A DNA stretch of 33,418 bases from a virus, in the IMG/VR virus record IMGVR_UViG_3300032293_002112, positions 1 to 33,418 of that record, one strand, 5' to 3'. A model generated the notes under the pieces. The model was not told the DNA's origin, searched no databases, and saw nothing but the letters and a program-made list of their open reading frames with translations. A program made the translations under genes and the position numbers. The first letter of the stretch is position 1, and each line of letters begins with the position of its first letter. Shown here one piece after another: positions 1-5,422 of the stretch.

Positions 1-281
1 AGTATCAGGGCAAAATGTATATTTTCTCTCATGATAAAGAGGTGAATCAGTGGGGCACCATGAGCAACATCTATCTGGGTTGGATTACATCAACCGCCAC
101 TAATCTGGGCGATGTTGATCTAATCAAGCGGGTTCAATCCGCTGCCGCTGATCCTTACGCTGCCGCTAAATTGTACGGGCAGAATACAGGCACCTGCTCT
201 TGTTGTGGGTTAGAGTTAACCAATCCCCTCTCAATTGAGTTGGGAATCGGTCCTATCTGCAGGGAGAAGTTCGGACTCTAA
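1..281 (+). CDS. DUF6011-like zinc-finger protein, probably 3' part of a longer gene
   Basis: The C-terminal part has the pattern C61-S-C63-C64-G-L-E-L-T-N-P-L-S, then G-I-G-P-I-C82 (numbered from the ATG at 15). This is the compact Cys signature of DUF6011, a small putative zinc-binding domain common in phage and bacterial proteins of unknown role. The reading frame stays open from the first codon of the window through the ATG at 15, with no stop and no clear Shine-Dalgarno upstream. The true start may therefore lie outside the window and the visible part be a C-terminal fragment. A second in-frame ATG at 60 is also possible. Base composition is clearly more GC-rich than the structural genes downstream. 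A hairpin terminator follows the stop immediately. The domain assignment is fairly safe; the biological role is unknown. Confidence 0.7.
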   Translation, partial: YQGKMYIFSHDKEVNQWGTMSNIYLGWITSTATNLGDVDLIKRVQSAAADPYAAAKLYGQNTGTCSCCGLELTNPLSIELGIGPICREKFGL

Positions 282-289
282 GTATAATC

Positions 290-311
290 GGGGGAGGCGC
301 AATCCTCCCCC
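290..311 (+). terminator. Intrinsic terminator-like hairpin after the DUF6011 gene
   Basis: GGGGGAGG (290-297) pairs perfectly with CCTCCCCC (304-311) across a six-base loop CGCAAT. It begins eight bases after the DUF6011 stop codon and is followed by TTAAGTGTT, a weak U-tract. The 8-bp G:C-rich stem makes it the strongest terminator candidate in the window. Confidence 0.75.
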
Positions 312-327
312 TTAAGTGTTCGTATCA

Positions 328-369
328 GCAGTCCTTATCATTCGTGCGTTCGTGATTTGCAGTCCTTAT
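328..369. repeat. 11-bp direct repeat pair GCAGTCCTTAT
   Basis: Exact copies of GCAGTCCTTAT lie at 328-338 and 359-369, a 31-base period. The segment between them contains TTCGTGCG followed by TTCGTGAT, a near-tandem 8-mer. No function can be assigned. Confidence 0.7.
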
Positions 370-469
370 GGGTGGCGGCGGCGGCGCCCTTTAAGCCCAT
401 GGGTCCCTTCCAATCTATAAACGACCCAAATCGACCTCTATATATCTCTCTAAACAAAAAATTTCCGCG

Positions 470-531
470 CCCCATAAGAATCTTCAAGACCCCCATAAGA
501 ATCTTCAAGACCCTCACAAGATCTTCAAGAC
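470..531. repeat. Tandem repeat, about 21 bp, three units
   Basis: The unit CCCCATAAGAATCTTCAAGAC occurs exactly at 470-490 and 491-511 (one base over 20 as a whole: read it as CCCCATAAGA followed by ATCTTCAAGAC). A third degenerate unit, CCTCACAAGATCTTCAAGAC, lies at 512-531 with one base deleted. The units abut without spacers, so this is not a CRISPR array. Confidence 0.85.
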
Positions 532-553
532 CCTCTATATAAAAATCAAAAAT

Positions 554-563
554 ACTATATAAT
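554..563 (+). promoter_or_regulatory. -10-like box ACTATATAAT upstream of the AbrB-like gene
   Basis: ACTATATAAT ends 29 bases before the ATG at 593. The identical 10-mer occurs 32 bases before the next gene's start. It contains a TATAAT hexamer, but there is no -35 at normal sigma-70 spacing, so this may be a phage-specific promoter or an extended -10. Confidence 0.4.
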
Positions 564-592
564 TTTGAAAAAAGTAAACTAATATACAAAAG

Positions 593-766
593 ATGAAAAA
601 AAATTCCGGGGAAATTTTTGAGTCTGTACAGGTCGATCCAATTACTGGTGAATATTATGTGATTATTCCTGAGATTGTGGCGAATGAACTCTCATGGTAT
701 GAAGATACTGAAATTGCCTTTAAAATTGAAGGAAACGAAGTTATTCTCACCGAACGCACAGATTGA
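593..766 (+). CDS. AbrB/MazE-like swapped-hairpin mini-protein (57 aa)
   Basis: This 57-residue ORF starts with ATG at 593 and ends with TGA at 764-766. After a Lys-rich start it reads V-Q-V-D-P-I-T-G-E-Y-Y-V-I-I-P, then E-I-A-F-K-I-E-G-N-E-V-I-L-T-E. This is the alternating beta pattern of the AbrB/SpoVT/MazE swapped-hairpin fold, with the 'tGeyyv.iPeei....L.w..gd.i.f....' spacing of the family. Such proteins bind DNA as dimers, either as transition-state regulators or as antitoxins. No toxin partner is next to it, so a regulator is the likelier reading, although phage homologues are uncharacterised. No clear Shine-Dalgarno is visible. An ACTATATAAT box lies about 30 bases upstream. Fold assignment is moderate; function is inference. 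Confidence 0.65.
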   Translation: MKKNSGEIFESVQVDPITGEYYVIIPEIVANELSWYEDTEIAFKIEGNEVILTERTD

Positions 767-771
767 CAATC

Positions 772-781
772 ACTATATAAT
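772..781 (+). promoter_or_regulatory. -10-like box ACTATATAAT upstream of the glycosyltransferase
   Basis: This is an exact copy of the 10-mer at 554-563, ending 32 bases before the ATG at 814. A TTGACA at 763-768 lies only 7 bases from the TATAAT core, too close for a standard -35. It also overlaps the stop codon of the preceding gene. Confidence 0.4.
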
Positions 782-813
782 GAGTTATGATACTGAAGTA
801 ATCGCTAAAAATT

Positions 814-1572
814 ATGGCTAAAGGATTTACAGTAAAAGCAAAAGCGCCTGTTGTGGGACAATCTCAGGAAGAATGGGATTATAACCTTGCAAGAGAAATG
901 GTGAAGGGTAAGTCAATCGTATTCTGCCTTCCTGGTCGTGGTGTTTCTTACACATATTTGAAGAGTTTTGTACAACTCTGCTTTGATCTTGTTCAGTCTG
1001 GGGCAAGTATTCAGATCTCGCAAGACTATTCATCCATGGTAAACTTTGCAAGATGCAAATGTTTAGGTGCGAATGTACTGCGTGGCCCGAATCAGGTTCC
1101 CTGGGATGGTAAACTGAACTATGATTGGCAACTTTGGATTGATTCTGATATTGTTTTTAATACAGAAAAGTTCTGGCAGTTGGTTCTCATGGACAAAGAT
1201 ATTGCCGCTGGATGGTATGCGACCGAAGATGGTCATACGACCTCAGTTGCACATTGGTTAGAAGAAGATGATTTCCGCAATAATGGTGGAGTCATGAATC
1301 ATGAAACCGTAGATAGTATCTCAAAGCGTCGGAAACCTTTCACCGTTGATTATACTGGTTTTGGTTGGTTGCTGATTAAGAAAGGAGTCTTCGAGCATTC
1401 TGAGATGAAGTATCCATGGTTTGCACCTAAAATGCAAGTCTTTGAATCTGGAGAGGTTCAGGATATGTGTGGAGAAGATGTATCATTCTGCCTGGATGCA
1501 AAAGAAGCAGGCTTTGAAATCTGGTGCGATCCTCGGGTACGAGTCGGTCACGAAAAAACAAGAGTGATTTGA
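814..1572 (+). CDS. Glycosyltransferase, GT-A fold (family 2-like)
   Basis: This 252-aa protein has a GT-A nucleotide-sugar transferase layout. An N-terminal Rossmann-like strand and helix (about residues 34-90, including IVFCLPGRGVSYTYL) is followed by the metal-binding DxD motif W-I-D110-S-D112. A substrate-side segment YTGFGWLLIKKGVFE lies at 180-194. The C-terminal catalytic-type motif G-E-D-V-S-F-C (220-226) is followed by a conserved His in VRVGHEK (242-248). Such enzymes transfer a sugar from a nucleotide-sugar donor. In cyanophages related proteins are common, but acceptors are mostly unknown; virion proteins, phage DNA or host envelope are all possible. There is no signal peptide or membrane segment. 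Enzyme class is well supported; the substrate is not. Confidence 0.82.
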   Translation: MAKGFTVKAKAPVVGQSQEEWDYNLAREMVKGKSIVFCLPGRGVSYTYLKSFVQLCFDLVQSGASIQISQDYSSMVNFARCKCLGANVLRGPNQVPWDGKLNYDWQLWIDSDIVFNTEKFWQLVLMDKDIAAGWYATEDGHTTSVAHWLEEDDFRNNGGVMNHETVDSISKRRKPFTVDYTGFGWLLIKKGVFEHSEMKYPWFAPKMQVFESGEVQDMCGEDVSFCLDAKEAGFEIWCDPRVRVGHEKTRVI

Positions 1573-1576
1573 TACA

Positions 1577-1735
1577 ATGGCAGACAAGTACAATATACTT
1601 TGTAAAGGACGTAAAATATACTCCTCACTTACAGAAGAAGAGTACTTCGACATTATGGAGGATCTGGCAAATGATTTTTATCAGACAGGTTCTCCACATC
1701 CAAACGAAATTGAAACTGAAATTATAGGAGACTAA
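1577..1735 (+). CDS. Conserved cyanophage small acidic protein (52 aa)
   Basis: This short ORF opens four bases after the glycosyltransferase stop and is too short for usual length cut-offs. It is acidic, with a central segment L-T-E-E-E-Y-F-D-I-M-E-D-L that looks helical, followed by N-D-F-Y-Q-T-G-S-P-H-P. I recognise the 'G(R)K-I-Y-x-x-L-(S/T)-E-E-E-Y-F-D-x-M-E-D-L' theme from small unannotated cyanomyovirus genes, but no function is known. Tight spacing on both sides and a strong AGGAG for the next gene (1727-1731) place it in one operon with its neighbours. Coding status is likely, from composition and packing; function is unknown. Confidence 0.65.
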   Translation: MADKYNILCKGRKIYSSLTEEEYFDIMEDLANDFYQTGSPHPNEIETEIIGD

Positions 1736-1737
1736 TC

Positions 1738-1890
1738 ATGGCAAAAGCAAAAGTTGGACTGAATAAGAGTAATTCTTATATTCCGGGGCCTCCTAAGAAG
1801 TCTCGTCAAGGAGATGGAGCAGGAACTAAGTACGCTTCTTCTTCTCGTAACGGAGCACGTAAAAAGTATAGAGGTCAAGGTAAAGGATGA
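1738..1890 (+). CDS. Conserved cyanophage small basic protein (50 aa)
   Basis: This 50-aa, strongly basic protein contains L-N-K-S-N-S-Y-I-P-G-P-P-K-K-S-R-Q-G-D-G and ends in R-K-K-Y-R-G-Q-G-K-G. An excellent ribosome binding site AGGAG (1727-1731) precedes the ATG. The stop TGA overlaps the next start as ATGA (1887-1890), indicating translational coupling. The Pro/Gly/Lys/Arg composition suggests a disordered nucleic-acid-binding or ribosome-associated peptide, but this is inference. I recognise near-identical small proteins as recurrent in cyanomyovirus genomes. It has no assigned function. Confidence 0.75.
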   Translation: MAKAKVGLNKSNSYIPGPPKKSRQGDGAGTKYASSSRNGARKKYRGQGKG

Positions 1891-2390
1891 AATCATTGCT
1901 TTTTATCTCAGAAGATAAAGAAAAAGCATTAATACAGGAAATGACCTATCGCATTCAAGTATCGGGGATTGATATTCATCCCTCCGATACTTGTTTTTTA
2001 ATGGTTTCTCCAGACTATTCTGCAATTGTTACGCAACATTTATCACATGCATTAAGCATAAATCAAGAAATATTTCATATTGAATCGGTTAATGTCCCCT
2101 TTCCTGACGAAGATGTTACCGAATATCTTCAAGAGTTTACTGAAAACTATTCAAAATGGGCGAAACGATGGAAAAAGTTCGTTTTGATTGAGGCAGGAGT
2201 CATTCGTGGTGGTAACTATCGTTGGATTACTGATATAATAGAACAAAAATATTATACTATAGCACTGTGTGAGAATATTCATAGTAAATTTAAAAGTGAC
2301 TTCGTATCTTTATACTATGATGATATGAAAGAAGATCTTCATTTTTGGTGGGAAAAACCAAATAATCACTGGAAGTTTGAGAATAAATAA
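1887..2390 (+). CDS. Hypothetical protein with weak phosphoribosyltransferase-like motif
   Basis: This 167-aa protein is translationally coupled to the preceding 50-aa gene through ATGA. Residues 1-60 alternate strand and helix. Residues 98-111 read F-V-L-I-E-A-G-V-I-R-G-G-N-Y, which resembles the 'vllVDdvitTGgT' PRPP-binding loop of type I phosphoribosyltransferases. However, the usual acidic pair and Thr-Gly-Gly-Thr are not intact, so catalysis cannot be claimed. The C-terminal third is rich in Trp and Tyr (including HFWWEKP at 152-158). It could be a degenerate PRTase fold or an unrelated protein. The gene neighbours speD, which also concerns small metabolites. I do not recognise a firm family. 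Confidence 0.6.
   Translation: MKSLLFISEDKEKALIQEMTYRIQVSGIDIHPSDTCFLMVSPDYSAIVTQHLSHALSINQEIFHIESVNVPFPDEDVTEYLQEFTENYSKWAKRWKKFVLIEAGVIRGGNYRWITDIIEQKYYTIALCENIHSKFKSDFVSLYYDDMKEDLHFWWEKPNNHWKFENK
2382..2389 (+). promoter_or_regulatory. Candidate T4-type late promoter upstream of speD
   Basis: AATAAATA matches the T4-like late -10 consensus TATAAATA in 7 of 8 positions. It overlaps the 3' end of the preceding gene and ends 22 bases before the TTG start of speD, the same distance as the better late promoters before gp25 and the 114-aa gene. Confidence 0.45.
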
Positions 2391-2411
2391 ATTTTTCAAT
2401 AAAATACTGAG

Positions 2412-2753
2412 TTGAAACAATTTTCGATGGGTAAGCACCTCTTATTAGAGGTCTACGATGTTAAATATAACCTCTTGAATGATGGAATTGCCATTCAGGA
2501 AGCCATGGAGCGCGGAATTGAACGCGCTGGAATGACAATTCTTAACATTTTTCAACATTGTTTTGTACCTCAAGGAGTCACAATAGTCATTGCACTTGCA
2601 GAAAGTCATGTTTCTTGCCATACATGGCCTGAAGAGGGTGCAATTGCTATTGATGTGTATACATGTGGAGAAGGAAATCCAAAATTAATTGCACTCGAAC
2701 TATTGAAATATTTTAACTCAAATAACTTTAGACTGAAAGAAATAGATCGTTAA
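2412..2753 (+). CDS. speD: S-adenosylmethionine decarboxylase proenzyme (SpeD), prokaryotic class 1B
   Basis: SpeD decarboxylates S-adenosylmethionine to supply aminopropyl groups for spermidine. The enzyme self-cleaves to create a pyruvoyl cofactor. The processing site is clear: A-E64-S65-H-V-S-C-H70-T-W-P-E, with Ser65 the expected pyruvoyl precursor and His70 the processing residue. The proton-donor Cys85 lies in D-V-Y-T-C-G-E. Length (113 aa) matches the small bacterial class (about 115-130 aa). I chose TTG at 2412 over ATG at 2427 for two reasons: family members begin with M-K-x-(L/M)-G-(R/K)-H, and the TTG lies 22 bases from the late promoter candidate. Neither start has a strong Shine-Dalgarno. 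speD is a known auxiliary metabolic gene of cyanomyoviruses. No spermidine synthase is in the window. Confidence 0.93.
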   Translation: MKQFSMGKHLLLEVYDVKYNLLNDGIAIQEAMERGIERAGMTILNIFQHCFVPQGVTIVIALAESHVSCHTWPEEGAIAIDVYTCGEGNPKLIALELLKYFNSNNFRLKEIDR

Positions 2754-2761
2754 ATAGGTGT

Positions 2762-2815
2762 AGGGAGATAGCAACCTCCTTCCAAAAAAGTTCTGTTTTT
2801 AACAAAAAACAGGAG
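2762..2815 (+). promoter_or_regulatory. Two hairpins in the leader of the 80-aa gene, the second touching the ribosome binding site
   Basis: The first stem, AGGGAG (2762-2767) with CTCCTT (2776-2781, one G:U), is not followed by a U-tract. The second, CTGTTTTT (2793-2800), pairs perfectly with AAAAACAG (2805-2812) across loop AACA. Its last two bases are part of the AGGAG ribosome binding site (2811-2815) for the ATG at 2821. It may modulate translation or stabilise the mRNA 5' end. Confidence 0.45.
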
Positions 2816-2820
2816 CTAAA

Positions 2821-3063
2821 ATGTCAAATTTACCAGTCGATAGAGATTCGAATTATATGAGAGAAATGTGGGGAACAAGTCAGTTAATCACTGATTATAA
2901 TGCAAATCCACCACAAAGAGTGATTCAGGAAGTTATGCATGATTATGCACCAAAGCACGATCTTAAAAAACAATCTGAACTACATGAAAAAATTCGTAAT
3001 GACCAAGATTATGATGATTGGGATTATGGGACAGAACCATCTTATGGTTCTTCCTGGAAATAG
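2821..3063 (+). CDS. Hypothetical small acidic protein upstream of gp25 (80 aa)
   Basis: This is an 80-aa soluble protein with no membrane segment or signal peptide. It has a good ribosome binding site AGGAG five bases before the ATG. The C-terminal third is very rich in Asp, Tyr and Trp (D-Q-D-Y-D-D-W-D-Y-G-T-E-P). The middle (about 35-60) is predicted helical and charged. It lies just before the late promoter and the baseplate gene gp25, so it may be a late or virion-associated factor, but no family is recognised. A stem-loop partly covers its ribosome binding site. Confidence 0.65.
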   Translation: MSNLPVDRDSNYMREMWGTSQLITDYNANPPQRVIQEVMHDYAPKHDLKKQSELHEKIRNDQDYDDWDYGTEPSYGSSWK

Positions 3064-3064
3064 A

Positions 3065-3072
3065 CATAAATA
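3065..3072 (+). promoter_or_regulatory. T4-type late promoter for the baseplate block
   Basis: CATAAATA matches the cyanophage late consensus (N)ATAAATA. It sits in the short gap after the 80-aa gene and ends 23 bases before the gp25 ATG at 3096. Confidence 0.6.
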
Positions 3073-3095
3073 AAATATAGAAATTTCATTTTCGA

Positions 3096-3497
3096 ATGGC
3101 AATACAAAGGATATCTAGATCATTTAAAGATATTAGTTTATCCTTTGAACCACATCCGGTGACAAAGGATCTACCGATACTTAAAAATGAGAGAGCGATT
3201 ACTAGATCAATTCGAAATCTAGTAGAAACAATTCCAACTGAAAGATTTTTTAATTCATTACTTGGATCTGAAGTTCGTTCAAGTTTATTTGAATTTGTAG
3301 ACTATGGTACTGCATCAGTCATACAAACTCAAATTGAAACTACAATCAATAATTATGAACCAAGAGTGAATAATGTAAGAGTAGAAGTAGATCCTCAACC
3401 AGATGATAATTCATTTGAAGTGACTGTAGTATTTGATATTATTGGGCAACAATTTCCCACGCAACAATTTACATTTCTACTAGAGGCAACCAGATAA
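3096..3497 (+). CDS. 25: Baseplate wedge protein gp25 (T4 gp25 / GPW family)
   Basis: gp25 is the small, lysozyme-like-fold wedge protein of the T4 baseplate that sits with gp6 and gp53 near the hub. Length is 133 aa (T4 gp25 is about 132). The family's hallmark E-P-R is present at residues 88-90 in I-N-N-Y-E-P-R-V, the motif that contacts the neighbouring sheath-type handshake. The N-terminal I-S-R-S-F-K-D-I and the N-E-x-A-I-x-x-S-I-x-N-L pattern (31-42) also match. It starts the late baseplate operon. The stop and the gp6 start are separated by a single base. Confidence 0.95.
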   Translation: MAIQRISRSFKDISLSFEPHPVTKDLPILKNERAITRSIRNLVETIPTERFFNSLLGSEVRSSLFEFVDYGTASVIQTQIETTINNYEPRVNNVRVEVDPQPDDNSFEVTVVFDIIGQQFPTQQFTFLLEATR

Positions 3498-3498
3498 A

Positions 3499-5418
3499 AT
3501 GCCTTTTACCAAATTTACAAATCTAGACTTTGATCAAATAAAAACATCCATCAAGGATTATCTCCGTGCTAACTCTACATTCACGGATTTTGACTTTGAG
3601 GGATCGAACTTTTCTGTATTGATTGACACTCTAGCGTATAATACTTATATTACGGCATTTAACTCAAATATGATTGTAAATGAATCCTTTTTGGATTCTG
3701 CAACACTCAGAGAAAATGTAGTTTCACTTGCAAGAAACATTGGATATACTCCACGCTCTAGAACCTGCGCTAAGGCGCAAGTAACCATTACTGGTACTAC
3801 GACTGAAGATACTCCAACAATAACTATTCCAGCAGGTTTAGTATGTGTAGGAACCGCAAATGATACTTCATATACGTTTTCTATTCCAGAAAATATTACA
3901 ACAAAAGTAGTAAATGGATCTGTCACTTTTAATAAAATTGATTCTTCTGGAAATGTTACTGGAATTGATATCTATCAAGGAACATTTTTAACAAAAACTT
4001 TTACAGTAGATGGATCTCTTGACCAAAGATTTATTTTAAATAATCCAAATATTGATACTTCAACGATTTCAGTCTATGTTAAAGGTGTTCAGGATAGTGG
4101 ATTAGGGATCAAATATTCTTTAGTTGATAATATATTGAATATCAACTCAACATCAGAAATTTACTTAATACAGGAAGTTCAAGATGAAAAGTATGAGATT
4201 ATTTTTGGTGATGGCAGATTTGGAAAAAAATTAGAAAACAATGCTGTTATAACAGTTCATTATATTGTGACTGATGGAAAAGATGGAAATGGGGCTTCTC
4301 AATTTACATTCCAATCTACATTAAAAACTTCCTCTGGAGCACCAACTACATTAAACGGAGCAACTGTTACCACAAATCAACGTTCTCAGAATGGTGCAGA
4401 GATTGAGGAAATTAATTCAATTAAGTATTTTGCCCCAAAAATCTATTCATCACAGTATAGAGCAGTTACTGCGCGTGACTATGAGGCAATCATTAAGAAA
4501 ATTTATCCAGATACAGAATCTGTAGCAATTGTTGGTGGAGAGGAACTGGATCCGCCAGAGTATGGGACAGTTTCTATTAGTATTAAACCGAAAAATGGTA
4601 CATATGTTTCATCTTTCAACAAAGAACAGATCGCAAATAAACTAAAGCAATATAGTGTTTCAGGTATTAATCAAAAAATTATTGACCTTAAAATACTTTA
4701 TGTTGAAATTGATAGTTCTGTTTATTACAATTCATCACAAGTATCTGCAGAAGAATCTTTAAAAACAAAGGTATTTAATTCACTTACAGAATATTCAAAA
4801 TCAACAGATTTAAATAAATTTGGCGGAAGATTTAAATACAGTAAAGTTTTACAAATTATTGATAATACAGATGTTTCAATTACATCCAATATTACAAAAG
4901 TAAGAATTAGAAGAGATCTCAAAGCACTAATAAATCAGTTCTCACAATATGAATTATGTTTTGGTAACAAATTTCATGCAAATTCCAAAGGATATAATAT
5001 TAAATCTACTGGATTTAAAATTTCTACAGAAACTGAAATGTTGTATTTTACGGATACACCAAATATTGATGGATTAACTGGAATTATATCAGTTGTAAAG
5101 AAAAATCCCACATCTGAAGGAAAAATTCAAATTATTGTACAATCTGCAGGAACTATAGACTATGTAAAAGGAGAAATTAAATTAGGAACAATTAACATTA
5201 CTTCTACAGAAAAGGAAAATGATATTATTGAAATTCAAGCATATCCAGAATCAAATGATGTACTTGGATTAAAGGATCTATATTTAAGTTTTGATGTTTC
5301 AAAAAGTTCAATAAATATGGTTAGGGATGTGATTGCATCTGGGGATGAAATATCTGGAACAACATTTGCCAGAGATTATTATACATCAAGTTATTCAAAC
5401 GGAAATCTAACAAGATAG
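3499..5418 (+). CDS. 6: Baseplate wedge protein gp6 (gpJ-like)
   Basis: gp6 forms the inner iris ring of the T4 baseplate by dimerising around the hub and is distantly related to P2 gpJ. Length is 639 aa (T4 gp6 is 660). The N-terminal segment Y-L-R-A-N-S-x-F-x-D-F-D-F-E-G-S, followed by NESFLDSATLRENVVSLAR (61-79) and G-Y-T-P-R-S-R (82-88), is the diagnostic gp6 start. Further on, S-S-Q-Y-R-A-V-T-A-R-D-Y-E-A-I-I (starting near residue 317) is the conserved region before the J-like core. It immediately follows gp25 and precedes the giant gene by four bases, consistent with one transcript. No frameshift was seen. Confidence 0.95.
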   Translation: MPFTKFTNLDFDQIKTSIKDYLRANSTFTDFDFEGSNFSVLIDTLAYNTYITAFNSNMIVNESFLDSATLRENVVSLARNIGYTPRSRTCAKAQVTITGTTTEDTPTITIPAGLVCVGTANDTSYTFSIPENITTKVVNGSVTFNKIDSSGNVTGIDIYQGTFLTKTFTVDGSLDQRFILNNPNIDTSTISVYVKGVQDSGLGIKYSLVDNILNINSTSEIYLIQEVQDEKYEIIFGDGRFGKKLENNAVITVHYIVTDGKDGNGASQFTFQSTLKTSSGAPTTLNGATVTTNQRSQNGAEIEEINSIKYFAPKIYSSQYRAVTARDYEAIIKKIYPDTESVAIVGGEELDPPEYGTVSISIKPKNGTYVSSFNKEQIANKLKQYSVSGINQKIIDLKILYVEIDSSVYYNSSQVSAEESLKTKVFNSLTEYSKSTDLNKFGGRFKYSKVLQIIDNTDVSITSNITKVRIRRDLKALINQFSQYELCFGNKFHANSKGYNIKSTGFKISTETEMLYFTDTPNIDGLTGIISVVKKNPTSEGKIQIIVQSAGTIDYVKGEIKLGTINITSTEKENDIIEIQAYPESNDVLGLKDLYLSFDVSKSSINMVRDVIASGDEISGTTFARDYYTSSYSNGNLTR

Positions 5419-5422
5419 TAAT

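Larger units (their letters stand above)
282..592. other. 311-base non-coding block with terminator, direct repeats and tandem repeats
   Basis: No convincing gene is present. In order it holds: the hairpin at 290-311; two copies of GCAGTCCTTAT (328-338 and 359-369) flanking TTCGTG repeats; a GC-rich GGC-repeat tract at 370-389; a CCCATGGG palindrome at 396-403; CCTCTATATA at 435-444 and again at 532-541; a three-unit tandem repeat at 470-531; and an ACTATATAAT box at 554-563. Composition shifts from GC-rich to very AT-rich across the block, so it may be a junction between genome modules. The short ORFs in both strands consist of translated repeat and lack ribosome binding sites. Confidence 0.65.

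Noticed and set aside
357-389. GC-rich tract as a stable stem-loop or origin core
   Set aside because: The GGC repeat pairs with itself for only about five base pairs including one G:U, so no convincing structure forms. It is listed only as part of the non-coding block.
470-531. CRISPR-like array
   Set aside because: The units are directly adjacent, with no unique spacers, so this is a simple tandem repeat.
338-589. Minus-strand ORF of 83 codons, and a plus-strand ORF at 357-542, across the repeat block
   Set aside because: Both are largely translated tandem repeat, have no ribosome binding site (the plus one starts with TTG), and resemble no protein I know.
763-781. Sigma-70 promoter from TTGACA (763-768) and TATAAT (776-781)
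   Set aside because: The spacing is only 7 bases, far short of the roughly 17 required, and TTGACA overlaps the stop codon of the upstream gene.
1524-1727. 67-codon plus-strand ORF overlapping the glycosyltransferase end
   Set aside because: It overlaps both the glycosyltransferase and the well-packed 52-aa gene in another frame. Its predicted protein is a low-complexity Lys/Ile string with no family features.
2762-2781. Terminator after speD
   Set aside because: The stem is six pairs with a wobble and is followed by CCAAAAAAG rather than a run of T on the + strand.
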